Shown piece by piece: positions 17,686-27,036 of a stretch of 61,316 nucleotides of DNA. The notes below the pieces were generated by a model. That model was not told where the DNA came from. It did no database searches and saw only the letters and a program-made list of their open reading frames with translations. Source of the DNA: Lachnospiraceae bacterium. GTDB lineage: Bacteria > Bacillota > Clostridia > Lachnospirales > Lachnospiraceae. The translations under genes and the position numbers were made by a program. Every line of letters starts with the position of its first letter. The first letter of the stretch is position 1. The stretch covers positions 1 through 61,316 of the forward strand of contig JAAVZI010000042.1 of NCBI GenBank assembly GCA_022791575.1. The letters are read 5' to 3'.

Positions 17686-18318
17686 ATGGAAAAAGGACGC
17701 TTAGACAAGAATAACGGTTATAAGGCAAGAAGTAACGAAGGAAGAAAAGAAAGGCAGCCAGGCAGGGAATATAAGAAGGATGGACAGAACCGTCAAGGAG
17801 GATACCAATCTCGAAATGCGGCTGGTTCTTCAGCCAGCAGCCGACGGACAGAAAATGAAAATTCTCGTTATAACAGTCGTCAGACAGAAAATGGAACCTC
17901 CCGTTTTAACGGCAGGCGGACAGAAGATGGAACCTCCCATTCTTATAGCAGACGGCCGGAAGGAGCCGGCAATACAGCCGTTAAGCCAGGCGGAAGAAAA
18001 GATTTTCGAAAAGGCCCCAGAGGCGGCCAGGGGTATGATAAAGACAGTGACTATGATAAGAAAGAAATCCGCCGAAAACCACAGAATGCAGGACGGGATA
18101 AGGATAAGCCGAAAGAGCAGCAGCCGGATAAGATCGAAACTGCCAAGCGTTTAGAAAAAGAAAAAAAGGCCATGCAGAAGAAGAGCAAAGATAATAAGAA
18201 GAAAAATCAGCAGGCAAGGCCGCAGGTGCGTGTTAAGAGGACCAATAACATAGATTGGACAAAAGAATATGAAAATGATTCTTTTGACGATGATGATATG
18301 TATTATACATTTCGTTAA
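17686..18318 (+). CDS. highly basic, disordered protein with 12-residue repeats
   Basis: About 210 residues dominated by Lys, Arg, Gly, Gln, Asn and Asp, so probably disordered. Residues about 52-90 contain a 12-residue tandem repeat beginning RRTE (RRTENENSRYNS, RQTENGTSRFNG, RRTEDGTSHSYS), with a 36-nt period. A Lys-rich helix near 150-185 and an acidic tail (DSFDDDDM) follow. The ATG at 17686 is my choice; a TTG at 17641 is in frame but has no upstream ribosome site. GAGAGGAG at 17643-17650 is 35 nt away, so the start is uncertain. Nucleic-acid or ribosome binding is possible from the charge but unproven. Confidence 0.55.
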   Translation: MEKGRLDKNNGYKARSNEGRKERQPGREYKKDGQNRQGGYQSRNAAGSSASSRRTENENSRYNSRQTENGTSRFNGRRTEDGTSHSYSRRPEGAGNTAVKPGGRKDFRKGPRGGQGYDKDSDYDKKEIRRKPQNAGRDKDKPKEQQPDKIETAKRLEKEKKAMQKKSKDNKKKNQQARPQVRVKRTNNIDWTKEYENDSFDDDDMYYTFR

Positions 18319-18320
18319 AG

Positions 18321-18363
18321 AAAAAGTCTCTGACCGGAAGAGTTCCGGCCAGAGACTTTTTTA
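18321..18363. terminator. bidirectional terminator between convergent genes
   Basis: AAAGTCTCTGACCGGAA pairs with TTCCGGCCAGAGACTTT around a GAG loop with one mismatch. T runs flank it on both strands, so it can serve the plus gene ending at 18318 and the minus gene ending at 18388. Confidence 0.9.
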
Positions 18364-18387
18364 AAGGGAAGTTTTTACTGTCTTTTA

Positions 18388-20184
18388 TCAGGGAATCTGC
18401 GGTGATTCCCCTTCCTTGCAGCTGGCAGATATAAATAGATCAATCTGTTCTATAATCAGCCGCAGTCCATTCTCATAGAAACATTTATCCTCTGGTTGTA
18501 TTCCAAGTATTCCGAATACTCCGCGGACAGAATTGGAACCAGTGGCGGTCAGAATCTCTTCGAATTTAGGGATAAAGGCTTTTCCCTCTTGTTTATACAT
18601 AGCCAGCAGTCCTTTGGAAAACAGCAGTGCAAACGGATAGGGAAAATTGTAAAAATGAAAATCAGGAAAATAATAATGCGGTTTGCAGATCCACATAAAG
18701 GGATGTTTTTCATCACTCATACCATTTCCATAAGCAAACTTCTGAGCACTTAGCAGCAGCTCATTTAGCTGGCTGACAGTCAGCGGCTTTTCCTTGCGCT
18801 TTTCAAACAGGTTGGTTTCAAATGTATAACGAGCCAGAATTTCAATCAGCATCTGCGTTGCATTTAACAGATCATTTTCCAGAATAGCAAATTTGGTTTC
18901 TGAGGAAGCCTTTTCAAAAAGAGCCTCAGTTACAAGGGACTGGCACAGGATGGAAGCTGTTTCAGCCATAGGCATAGTGTAATCCGTATTGAGGATGGTC
19001 TGATGATTGAGCTTTTCATAATGATACCCATGACCAAGTTCATGAGCCAGCGTCACCAGATTATAAAAGGTTCCTGTAAAGTTAATAAAGATCCGGCTTT
19101 GCCTGATGGCGTGGATATTACAGCAGAAAGAGCCGCTTTCCTTACCGTCTCTGGGTTCCATATCAATCCAACCATTATCAAAGGCCTTTTTGGCATAATT
19201 ACCCAGATCCTCGCTAAATGCATAAAAGGTTTCCAGAATAAAATCTCTAGCATCCTCATAGGTAAAATGAAGGTCGAAGTGTCCCATAGGTGCATAGAGG
19301 TCGTAAAAGGGCAGCGCTCCGTTATGTCCTAGCAAAGCGGCTTTCTTTAGCAGGTATTTTCGAAAATGAGGTCTGGCCTCAATGATAGTGGCAAACATAG
19401 CATCCAAGGCAGGCTTGTCAATTCTCGAATCCAGCAGAGTCATATCTAATGGAGAGGCAAAGTTTCTGGCTTTGGCAATCGTAATGGCTTCTCCCTTGAT
19501 ACCGTTTAAACAGGCAGCTGAAGCAGCGGCAATCTTCCGATATGCTTTCAGTTCTCCTTTATAGGCTGCTTTTCGTACTTCCTGAGACTGAGCGTAAGCT
19601 AGATTCCTTGTTACAGAAAGCGGAGTAGCTTTATTTTCACCGCCGATATAGACATCCGCGGTCAGGGAATCGGTCAGAGAATTATGCAGCTGTTCAAATG
19701 CATAGGAACCGGTCTCCTGCATTTCTCCCAACAGCAGTTCCATATCATCGGAAAGAAGATGGCAGGACTGTTCTTTTAAATCAGTCAAAAAGAATTGATG
19801 TTCTATTAGCAGAGGCTGGCTCTGAATCAGTTCGTCTAAGTGATCCAGCTGATTTAGATAGCGCAGAAATGGAATGTTAATTCCATTTAAAGAAGGCATC
19901 AGCTGCTGGATCTCTTCTTCTAGTTTTTTTGCTCTGGTTTTGTCCTCGTCCACACTTTTGCGGAGCCGGGCATAGGAGTTTAATTTTAATAATAATCCGT
20001 TGATTTCATTGATGATATTTACATGATATACCAGCTTGTATGCAGGATTTTCCATATCGGATAGAAATGTCTTATAATGCTGGGTTGTGGTTTGAATCAG
20101 GTGTTTTGCCCGGTTCAGGTCGTCTTTTAACGCTTTGCTGTCAAAAGAATCATAGATCAGGCTTAAATCCCATCGAAGTTCCAT
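18388..20184 (-). CDS. pepF: M3 family oligoendopeptidase F
   Basis: Zinc metallopeptidase of 598 residues that trims cytoplasmic oligopeptides. The metal site HELGH (in TLAHELGHGYHYEKL) lies near residue 385, and the third-ligand region EMA/AETASIL follows. The length matches PepF-type M3B enzymes. It is on the minus strand, convergent with the basic-protein gene, and lies 39 bp after the small gene at 20224-20511, with which it probably forms an operon. Confidence 0.93.
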   Translation of the reverse strand: MELRWDLSLIYDSFDSKALKDDLNRAKHLIQTTTQHYKTFLSDMENPAYKLVYHVNIINEINGLLLKLNSYARLRKSVDEDKTRAKKLEEEIQQLMPSLNGINIPFLRYLNQLDHLDELIQSQPLLIEHQFFLTDLKEQSCHLLSDDMELLLGEMQETGSYAFEQLHNSLTDSLTADVYIGGENKATPLSVTRNLAYAQSQEVRKAAYKGELKAYRKIAAASAACLNGIKGEAITIAKARNFASPLDMTLLDSRIDKPALDAMFATIIEARPHFRKYLLKKAALLGHNGALPFYDLYAPMGHFDLHFTYEDARDFILETFYAFSEDLGNYAKKAFDNGWIDMEPRDGKESGSFCCNIHAIRQSRIFINFTGTFYNLVTLAHELGHGYHYEKLNHQTILNTDYTMPMAETASILCQSLVTEALFEKASSETKFAILENDLLNATQMLIEILARYTFETNLFEKRKEKPLTVSQLNELLLSAQKFAYGNGMSDEKHPFMWICKPHYYFPDFHFYNFPYPFALLFSKGLLAMYKQEGKAFIPKFEEILTATGSNSVRGVFGILGIQPEDKCFYENGLRLIIEQIDLFISASCKEGESPQIP

Positions 20185-20223
20185 GATAATGTCTTTCCTT
20201 TCCAGAAGTATCGGTATATTTGA

Positions 20224-20511
20224 TTAGGACTGCATTTCTGACTGTAGAAATATGTATACTTTTTTATCTTTTTCAAATATAAATAATTTTACCCCATTCA
20301 GTGTTAGGCGCTGCTGAAAATAAGCTCCCTGCGGATATTTTTCCAGTATGGCGGCAATGATATGGAGTGTAGAGCGGTCCTGGTGGAATTTAGACTGGAA
20401 AAGGTCATGGTAGCCTTCGGAGAAATGTATCTTTCCGCGAAAATGGCAGGCCCCTTTTTTGGGCTGTTCTTCAATGATAATTTCGTCTTCTTTTTGAATA
20501 TCAAATGCCAT
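20224..20511 (-). CDS. small protein of unknown function
   Basis: 95 residues, starting MAFDIQKEDE. The ATG at 20511 has AAAGGGA about 6 nt upstream; the open frame extends further 5' but through the promoter. The protein has a mixed alpha/beta look, with a basic middle and a hydrophobic C-terminal strand (KLFIFEKDKKVYIFLQ). I do not recognise a family. A good minus-strand promoter precedes it, and it probably leads a two-gene unit with pepF. Confidence 0.65.
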   Translation of the reverse strand: MAFDIQKEDEIIIEEQPKKGACHFRGKIHFSEGYHDLFQSKFHQDRSTLHIIAAILEKYPQGAYFQQRLTLNGVKLFIFEKDKKVYIFLQSEMQS

Positions 20512-20556
20512 AGAATCCCTTTCCTTTCTGTGTTTGGTAATGCGCCCTATAAGAAT

Positions 20557-20585
20557 AGTATAGCAAATCCAGCTGCAAATGTAAA
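20557..20585 (-). promoter_or_regulatory. minus-strand promoter for the small gene and pepF
   Basis: On the minus strand TTTACA (20585-20580) and TATACT (20562-20557) are separated by 17 nt, about 45 bp before the ATG at 20511. It is back to back with the tyrS promoter. Confidence 0.65.
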
Positions 20586-20592
20586 CTAATTC

Positions 20593-20621
20593 TTGACATT
20601 TCCGGATATGGTCTGTATAAT
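20593..20621 (+). promoter_or_regulatory. promoter of the tyrS T-box transcript
   Basis: TTGACA (20593-20598) and TATAAT (20616-20621) with a 17-nt spacer, a consensus vegetative promoter that starts the T-box leader. Confidence 0.85.
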
Positions 20622-20636
20622 GTAGGCTATACAAAG

Positions 20637-20930
20637 CAAAAGTAATAATGGGAAAGGCATGGAAGGGAAGAAGTAGCTGGAATAGATACAGACAGAAAAC
20701 AGCCGGTTGATGAGAGGCGCCTGTGAAGTTCTAAGTGAATACATCTCGGAGCTGCTTTTTTGAACACAGAACTGGATAGGCTCTGTAATTAGGAAAAGAC
20801 GGATTGGCACTCGTTATCGTGCACAGTAAATGATCAGCGTTTACTTAGTAAGGCAGATTGTGCAAGCAGTTTGTGAAGTCAGGTGGTAACACGGGTATTC
20901 TCGTCCTTTCATAAGGATGGGATTTTTTTT
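20637..20930 (+). promoter_or_regulatory. T-box riboswitch (tyrosine) with terminator
   Basis: The roughly 300-nt leader of tyrS has the features of a tRNA-sensing T-box. A long Stem I region carries a TAC codon at 20740-20742 (GTGAATACATC), a fitting tyrosine specifier. The T-box motif AGGTGGTAACACGG lies at 20881-20894. A terminator stem pairs 20899-20908 with 20913-20922 and is followed by eight T. Uncharged tRNA-Tyr should stabilise the antiterminator and allow tyrS transcription. The motifs are seen in sequence; the mechanism is established for the family. Confidence 0.9.
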
Positions 20931-20962
20931 GTGTAAAATTCTAAATAGAGGAGAAGAGGAAA

Positions 20963-22189
20963 ATGACAATTTATGATGAATTGGTGGCAAGAGGATTGAT
21001 TGCCCAGGTAACGGATGAAAAAGAAATCAAGGAATTAATCAATAATGGAAAAGCAGTCTTTTATATTGGATTTGACCCAACAGCGGACAGTCTGCATGTC
21101 GGCCATTTTATGGCACTGTGTCTGATGAAACGCCTGCAGATGGCGGGAAATAAGCCGATTGCCCTAGTAGGCGGAGGAACTGGCATGATTGGTGACCCAT
21201 CTGGAAGAACTGATATGCGTCAGATGATGACCAACGAGACAATTGAACATAATGTGGAATGCTTTAAGAAGCAGATGAGCCGCTTTATTGATTTTTCAGA
21301 AGGAAAAGCTATGCTGGTGAACAATGCGGATTGGCTGATGGAGCTAAATTATGTAGAACTGCTTCGTGAAGTGGGGTCTCATTTCAGTGTTAACCGTATG
21401 CTGGCAGCAGAGTGCTATAAACAGCGTATGGAGCGCGGATTAAGCTTTCTGGAATTTAACTATATGATTATGCAGAGCTATGATTTCTATGTATTATTCC
21501 AGAAATATGGCTGTAATATGCAGTTCGGCGGAGATGATCAATGGAGCAACATGCTTGGCGGCACTGAACTAATCCGCCGGAAATTAGGTAAGGATGCATA
21601 TGCGATGACCATTAACCTGCTGCTGAATTCTGAAGGCAAGAAGATGGGCAAGACCCAGTCCGGTGCTGTCTGGCTAGACCCGAATAAGACTTCGCCGTTT
21701 GAATTCTATCAATACTGGAGAAATGTTGCAGATGATGACGTGCTGAAATGTATCCGTATGCTGACATTCCTTCCGTTAGAGGAGATAGACAAAATGAATG
21801 ACTGGGAAGGCAGCCAGTTAAATACAGCGAAAGAAATACTGGCCTATGAATTGACTAAGCTGGTGCATGGAGAGGAAGAGGCCCAAAAGGCGCAGGAGAG
21901 TGCAAGAGCATTATTTGCAGGCGGTGGAAATGCGGCAAATATGCCAGGGATTACACTGACAGAAGCAGATTTTACAGATGGACAGATTGATATTATCAGT
22001 ATTTTAATAAAAGCAGAGCTTGTCCCATCTCGTTCCGAGGGCCGCAGGGCGGTGGAACAGGGGGGTGTTTCTCTGGATGGAGAAAAGGTGGAGGATATCA
22101 AAGCCTCTTATACAAAAGAAACATTTGCCGGAGAAGGAAAGGTAGTAAAGAGGGGCAAGAAAAAGTTTTGTAAAGTAACAGTTGCATAA
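20963..22189 (+). CDS. tyrS: tyrosyl-tRNA synthetase
   Basis: Charges tRNA-Tyr. This is a class I synthetase of 408 residues with the HIGH-type motif HVGH near residue 48 and the KMSKS-type motif KKMGKT near residue 230. The C-terminal S4 RNA-binding domain starts about residue 345 ([16 protein letters not shown]). The start has a GGAGAAGAGG site. It is controlled by the T-box just upstream and is followed after 13 bp by a lipoprotein gene with no separate promoter that I can see. Confidence 0.96.
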   Translation: MTIYDELVARGLIAQVTDEKEIKELINNGKAVFYIGFDPTADSLHVGHFMALCLMKRLQMAGNKPIALVGGGTGMIGDPSGRTDMRQMMTNETIEHNVECFKKQMSRFIDFSEGKAMLVNNADWLMELNYVELLREVGSHFSVNRMLAAECYKQRMERGLSFLEFNYMIMQSYDFYVLFQKYGCNMQFGGDDQWSNMLGGTELIRRKLGKDAYAMTINLLLNSEGKKMGKTQSGAVWLDPNKTSPFEFYQYWRNVADDDVLKCIRMLTFLPLEEIDKMNDWEGSQLNTAKEILAYELTKLVHGEEEAQKAQESARALFAGGGNAANMPGITLTEADFTDGQIDIISILIKAELVPSRSEGRRAVEQGGVSLDGEKVEDIKASYTKETFAGEGKVVKRGKKKFCKVTVA

Positions 22190-22202
22190 AAGGAGCAGAT
22201 AA

Positions 22203-24317
22203 ATGAAAAGTTGGAGAACAGGCATTATACTAATCTTAGTGCTGCTGACAGCTGCCTTACTGGCAGGCTGTTCTGATGGGAAAAAGCAAAAGAAGGAAAA
22301 AGAAGATTCCACGGCGGAAACGGTTTCTCAGTCTTTGCCGGTATATACGGAAGATGGAGTGAATTATTCATTTCGGACAGCTGGCAGGAGTTTTCAGATC
22401 TATGGAAAAGACGGCAAGTGGCAGGAGCATTTTTCAATTGGGGTCAATATTGGTGCAGGCAAGCCTGGATATTTCCCAGGAGAATTCGGCGTGACAAAAG
22501 AAGATTATCTGCGCTGGTTTGAGCAGATTAGTGAAATGCATGCAGATACCATTCGTGTATACACGATGCTTATGCCGGAATTCTATCAGGCATTGGCAGA
22601 GTATAATGCCAGTGCAGCCTCTCCATTGTATTTTATGCAGGGTGTATACAACAACGAAGAAGATATCAGCAATCTAAATGACGCATTTGCCGAGGATGGG
22701 AAGATTGTGAATGACTGGATGAGTATGTGTGAACAGATTGTAGATGTGGTACATGGCAATGCAATTATTGAACAGGAATCAGGCAATGCAGGAGGCACCT
22801 ATACAGCAGATGTATCCCAATATCTAAGCGGATGGATTCTGGGAATTGAATGGCAGCCGGAATTTGTGAAGGCTACCAATGAAAATCATCCAGATCAAAC
22901 AGAGTTTAACGGAACATACCTTTATACGGAAGGGGCTTCTCCCTTTGAAGTATTTTTAGCATCGGGGATGGAGGCATGTATTGCCTATGAGACCAAACAC
23001 TATGGTCTGCAGCATCCAACGGCATTTGCTAACTGGGTAACGACAGACCCCCTGGATCATCCAGGAGAACCTAATGCAGAGATGGAGGATGCAGTTCCGG
23101 TGGATGCGGAACATATTAAGGCTAAGCCAGAATTCAAGGCCGGACTGTTTACTTCGTATCATGTATATCCTTATTATCCAGAGATGATGCGCTATGCGCC
23201 GGAACTGCTGACAGACGAACCTAAGAATTCCTATCGACATTATCTGCAGGATTTAACCTCTTATCATAGTATGCCGGTGCTGATTTCTGAATTCGGTATT
23301 CCGGCGGCCAGAGGGATTACCCATTTGGCGGGAAATGCCGCATTTAATCAGGGCGGAATCAATGAGGAAGAGCAGGGAAACGCGATTATCTCTATGCTGG
23401 ATGACATTATAGATACTGGCTGCGCGGGCGCTTATGTATTTATCTGGCAGGATGAATGGTTTAAGCGGACCTGGAATACGATGGATTGTACCAGCGAAGA
23501 GAACCGGCCGTTTTGGTGTGATGTGCAGACCAGTGAGCAGTTTTTCGGCCTGCTGGCATTTGATCCGGGAGAGCGTGCGGTCTGTACCGTGGACGGAGAT
23601 GCAAAAGACTGGAGCCAGGATGAGCCGCTGCTGACAGATCAGAACACCCAGTTGTATGTAAAGAGTGACGAAGCCTATCTTTATTTGATGATAAAGGGAA
23701 ATAACGATAATATACGTGTAACTCTTGATACAATCGGCAATCAGGGAAATACGGCGTATCAGGGTGCTGATTTTGCTGTAGATATAAAAGGAACGGAAGA
23801 AAGCCGGATTTTGGTCGATCCGTATTATGATGTTAATTATTGGCTGTATGCTTCTGGTCTATATGCAGATAAGGGAGTGCTGGAGAGGAAGGAAGGCTAT
23901 GCAGAGCCAGATAATGGCCAGTTTGCGCCAATTTATCTGATGCTGAACCGGCCGCTTCTGCTAAAGGATGGAACGCTGATGCCGACAGAACAGATAGAAA
24001 CCGGAAAGCTGCGTCACGGTAATGCCGACCCGAAGGCAGAGGATTATGATTCTTTGGCCGATTTTTGTATCAAAGGGGATGTGACAGAGATTCGTATTCC
24101 TTGGCTTCTGCTGAATATTCCTGCCCCCAATTCCAGACAGTGCATTGGTAATCTATATGCAAATAGTGCGATTACACTAGAACCGATTGAGCGGATTACC
24201 TTTGCGTTGAATGGGGTAAGCGCAGCATATTCCTGGGAAACTTGGGATATGCCCACTTATCGTGAACGGCTGAAAAAGTCCTATTACATTGTGCAGGATT
24301 ATCTATCAAAACGATAG
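22203..24317 (+). CDS. lipoprotein with glycosidase-like TIM-barrel domain
   Basis: 704 residues. The signal peptide has lipobox LLAGC (Cys23). A barrel-like domain (about 60-480) resembles clan GH-A enzymes: VNIGAGKPGYFPGEFG and DTIRVYTMLMPEFY early, GIEWQPEF in the middle, and a strand ending in Glu at LISEFGIPA near residue 362, which could be the catalytic nucleophile. The C-terminal 200 residues look like a beta-rich accessory domain. The substrate is unknown. It is only 13 bp behind tyrS and so possibly under T-box control by read-through, which is odd for a surface protein. Confidence 0.65.
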   Translation: MKSWRTGIILILVLLTAALLAGCSDGKKQKKEKEDSTAETVSQSLPVYTEDGVNYSFRTAGRSFQIYGKDGKWQEHFSIGVNIGAGKPGYFPGEFGVTKEDYLRWFEQISEMHADTIRVYTMLMPEFYQALAEYNASAASPLYFMQGVYNNEEDISNLNDAFAEDGKIVNDWMSMCEQIVDVVHGNAIIEQESGNAGGTYTADVSQYLSGWILGIEWQPEFVKATNENHPDQTEFNGTYLYTEGASPFEVFLASGMEACIAYETKHYGLQHPTAFANWVTTDPLDHPGEPNAEMEDAVPVDAEHIKAKPEFKAGLFTSYHVYPYYPEMMRYAPELLTDEPKNSYRHYLQDLTSYHSMPVLISEFGIPAARGITHLAGNAAFNQGGINEEEQGNAIISMLDDIIDTGCAGAYVFIWQDEWFKRTWNTMDCTSEENRPFWCDVQTSEQFFGLLAFDPGERAVCTVDGDAKDWSQDEPLLTDQNTQLYVKSDEAYLYLMIKGNNDNIRVTLDTIGNQGNTAYQGADFAVDIKGTEESRILVDPYYDVNYWLYASGLYADKGVLERKEGYAEPDNGQFAPIYLMLNRPLLLKDGTLMPTEQIETGKLRHGNADPKAEDYDSLADFCIKGDVTEIRIPWLLLNIPAPNSRQCIGNLYANSAITLEPIERITFALNGVSAAYSWETWDMPTYRERLKKSYYIVQDYLSKR

Positions 24318-24351
24318 AACGAAGGATTGGGACAATTTCAGAATAAATTCG

Positions 24352-24380
24352 TTGACATCTATATGTAAAATCTTTATAAT
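24352..24380 (+). promoter_or_regulatory. promoter for rsmD-coaD
   Basis: TTGACA (24352-24357) and TATAAT (24375-24380) with a 17-nt spacer, about 45 bp before the rsmD start. Confidence 0.8.
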
Positions 24381-24425
24381 CATATAGATAGGTTTTTTTA
24401 AAGGCAATCGGAAAAGGGTGATATT

Positions 24426-24983
24426 ATGCGTGTCATTGCCGGCAGTGCCAGACATATTCCATTAAAAACTCTGCCAGGAGATCATACCAGGCCTACAACA
24501 GACCGGATTAAGGAGACCTTATTTAACATGCTTCAGTTTCAGCTGGCAGATGTACGGTTTCTGGATCTGTTCAGCGGCAGCGGTGGTATTGGGATTGAGG
24601 CTTTAAGCCGCGGAGCTGCAGAAGCGGTTTTTGTAGAAAATAACCGGAAAGCAGCGGAATGTATCAGGGAGAATCTTAAGAATACACATTTAGCAGGACA
24701 GGCCAGGGTCTGTCCCTGTGATGTTTTGACAGCAATCCGCCAGATGGATGGGGAAGAACCATTTGCGTTTATTTTTATGGATCCCCCTTATCAGGAACAG
24801 CTGGAGGAGATGGTTCTTCGTGCCCTGAAGCAGTCCTCTTTGGTGGATGAGAATACCATAATTATTATAGAAGCACAAAAAGAGACCTCCTTTGATTTTG
24901 TAAAGGAATTGGGATTTTCCATTAAACGAGTGAAAGAGTACAAAACGAACAAACATATGTTTTTATGTATGACTGAGGATTAA
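24426..24983 (+). CDS. rsmD: 16S rRNA (guanine966-N2)-methyltransferase
   Basis: SAM-dependent methyltransferase of 185 residues that modifies G966 of 16S rRNA. It begins with the family signature MRVIAGSARHIPL. The SAM-binding motif LDLFSGSGGIGIEAL is near residue 40, and the catalytic (N/D)PPY motif, here MDPPYQ, near residue 120. Coupled to coaD with only 3 bp between, the usual arrangement in Firmicutes. Confidence 0.95.
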   Translation: MRVIAGSARHIPLKTLPGDHTRPTTDRIKETLFNMLQFQLADVRFLDLFSGSGGIGIEALSRGAAEAVFVENNRKAAECIRENLKNTHLAGQARVCPCDVLTAIRQMDGEEPFAFIFMDPPYQEQLEEMVLRALKQSSLVDENTIIIIEAQKETSFDFVKELGFSIKRVKEYKTNKHMFLCMTED

Positions 24984-24986
24984 AAA

Positions 24987-25463
24987 ATGAGTAAAGCAAT
25001 TTATCCAGGCAGCTTTGATCCGGTTACTTTTGGGCATCTGGATATTATCGGACGTTCTGCAAAGATTGTGGATGAACTGGTAGTCGGGGTGCTGGTGAAC
25101 AGTACTAAGCAGCCAATGTTTACAATAGAAGAGCGGGTGGAAATGTTAAAACATCTTACTAAGGATTATTCGAATGTTGAGATTATTTCCTTTGACGGTC
25201 TGTTAGTAGATTTTGCCAGAGAGGAAAAGGCCGATATTATTGTGCGCGGGCTGCGTGCAGTTACGGATTTTGAGTATGAACTGCAGATGGCTCAGACCAA
25301 TCATATTATGGAGAAATGTGTGGATACGATATTTTTGACCACCAGTTTGAAGTATTCTTATTTAAGTTCCTCCATTGTGAAAGAAGTAGCGTGGCTTCAC
25401 GGAGATATCAGTCAGTTTGTACCGGCATTTGTAATCGATAAGATACAGGAGAAGATTTCATAA
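24987..25463 (+). CDS. coaD: phosphopantetheine adenylyltransferase
   Basis: Fourth step of CoA synthesis from pantothenate: ATP plus 4'-phosphopantetheine to dephospho-CoA. 158 residues with the nucleotidyltransferase motif [15 protein letters not shown] and the C-terminal SSSIVKEVA segment. The pantothenate genes panBCD and coaBC lie at 51.4-54.8 kb in this same window. Follows rsmD directly. Confidence 0.96.
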   Translation: MSKAIYPGSFDPVTFGHLDIIGRSAKIVDELVVGVLVNSTKQPMFTIEERVEMLKHLTKDYSNVEIISFDGLLVDFAREEKADIIVRGLRAVTDFEYELQMAQTNHIMEKCVDTIFLTTSLKYSYLSSSIVKEVAWLHGDISQFVPAFVIDKIQEKIS

Positions 25464-25482
25464 AATATTAGGAGGCTGTGGT

Positions 25483-26112
25483 ATGACAAGCAAAATTGAA
25501 CAGGTTATAGAGGAAATGGAGCAGTATATCGTTGAAGAATGCAAGCCGTATCCTCTTTCAAAATCTAAGATTATTGTGGACAGAGACCGGATTGAGACCT
25601 TGATTAGCGAACTACAGATGAAAATGCCGGATGAAATTAAGCGATACCAGAAAGTATTACGAAATAGAAATGCTATTTTAGAGGATGCACAGAATAAAGC
25701 GGAAGCCATGTTAGAAGATGCCAATGCCAACGTGCAGAAGCTGATCAGCGACCATGAGATCGTGCAGCTGGCGACGGAAGACGCCAATGCACTGATATCC
25801 GATGCCCAGCAGAGGGCAGAACAGATTGTCAAGGCTGCGCAGCAGGAGGCAGACGAGTTGAAAAGCAGTATTTTGGCCTATGTTGAGGAATCTCTTGCTA
25901 ATCTTCAGCATTTGGTGAATAATGCCAAGGATGAAGTCGGAACCAAGATGGAAAATGTATTTGAATCTTTACATAAATATGCAGCGATTATTGAAGAGAA
26001 TAAAAATGAAATCGCAGCTATGAACCGGGTTGAGGACGAGTTTGAAGAGGATTATATTCAGGAACCTATGCTGGAGGACGAGCTTCAATTTGCGGATTTA
26101 AGCTATGAATAA
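25483..26112 (+). CDS. coiled-coil protein, V-ATPase-subunit-like
   Basis: 209 residues, almost wholly charged and helical, with a long coiled coil (about 60-170) rich in Ala, Glu and Gln. There is no membrane segment and no enzymatic motif. Proteins of this look downstream of coaD in Lachnospiraceae are often labelled ATP synthase B/H-subunit-like or DivIVA-like, because coiled coils attract such names. I see nothing that proves either. AGGAGGCTG precedes the ATG. The 3' end overlaps convergent ylbJ by 15 bp. Confidence 0.7.
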   Translation: MTSKIEQVIEEMEQYIVEECKPYPLSKSKIIVDRDRIETLISELQMKMPDEIKRYQKVLRNRNAILEDAQNKAEAMLEDANANVQKLISDHEIVQLATEDANALISDAQQRAEQIVKAAQQEADELKSSILAYVEESLANLQHLVNNAKDEVGTKMENVFESLHKYAAIIEENKNEIAAMNRVEDEFEEDYIQEPMLEDELQFADLSYE

Positions 26113-27036
26113 TTGGCAGTAAAGGGCAGAAAGAAGCAGACTGATCCCAGCAAGCTTTAATTTCGTAAGCAGATATCTTCGTATGGAGAGAGAAGTTCCC
26201 TGAATCATACTTTTTGTCTGTGCAAGGCCAGAAAGGCCGCCGAAGGTGACAATCGATACAGCCAGAGGAATTTTCCATTTTATGTCAAGGGCGGAACTGC
26301 CGATAGAATGCACACCGTTTGTGATTTCAATAAAACCAATGAGAAAATGATTGAGGATGGTAACAGTATGCAGACGGACTGTTGCCATTTTTGCAATAAT
26401 TGCAAATAATATAATATAACCGCCGAGCCGGGTAATGGTTTCAAAGCCATTCATAATGCTTTCATCGATAATACGAAAGGTCAGTCCGTTTTTTTTATTG
26501 GCTGGAGCCTGCAAAGAGTTTTGGATGATTTGTGCAGAATGACGGTTTGGTTTTGTGCAGATTGCATAGAGTAAGGGTGTGCCATATACAATCAGCAGCA
26601 GTGCGGTTTTATGTTCTGGGCACTGTAGAGACTGGGTAATGACATATCCAACAAGAAACATGGGACTTGCATTATTGCAGATGCCCAGCAGATAATTGCT
26701 TTCTTCTGTGGAAAGCCGGTTTTCACGAATCAGGTCGGCTGTGATTTTGGCACCCATGGGGTATCCGCAGAGCAGACCGGTAATCAGGGCATAACAGCCA
26801 TATGTGCCAATGGAGAACAGCCGTCTGCAGACAGGCTCTGCAAAACGGCACAGAATATGTACAGCATCTAATTTTAAGATAAAGTTTGTCAGTATAATAA
26901 AGGGCAGCAGGGTTGGAAGTACAGTATGGAACCATAACAGCAGGCCATTGGAGGAACCTTCCAACGCTTCCTGAGGAAAGCACAGAAGAAGTAGAAAGAA
27001 TGCAAAAACAGCAGCGATCAAAAACTTTTTTTTCAT
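26098..27036 (-). CDS. ylbJ: YlbJ-type sporulation membrane protein
   Basis: 312 residues with about eight hydrophobic segments and the nucleoside-recognition/FeoB-gate fold. Typical stretches are TVLPTLLPFIILTN, GLLCGYPMGAK and GICNNASPMFLVGY. In Bacillus YlbJ is needed for sporulation. The coaD neighbourhood supports the assignment. I chose the ATG at 27036 with GGAG 7 nt upstream; the frame is open further 5' but without a start signal. It supports the view that this is a spore-former. Confidence 0.85.
   Translation of the reverse strand: MKKKFLIAAVFAFFLLLLCFPQEALEGSSNGLLLWFHTVLPTLLPFIILTNFILKLDAVHILCRFAEPVCRRLFSIGTYGCYALITGLLCGYPMGAKITADLIRENRLSTEESNYLLGICNNASPMFLVGYVITQSLQCPEHKTALLLIVYGTPLLYAICTKPNRHSAQIIQNSLQAPANKKNGLTFRIIDESIMNGFETITRLGGYIILFAIIAKMATVRLHTVTILNHFLIGFIEITNGVHSIGSSALDIKWKIPLAVSIVTFGGLSGLAQTKSMIQGTSLSIRRYLLTKLKLAGISLLLSALYCQLFIA

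Noticed and set aside
25483-26112. V-type or F-type ATPase subunit
   Set aside because: Only a coiled coil is seen and no other ATPase subunit gene is present, so the name is not supported.
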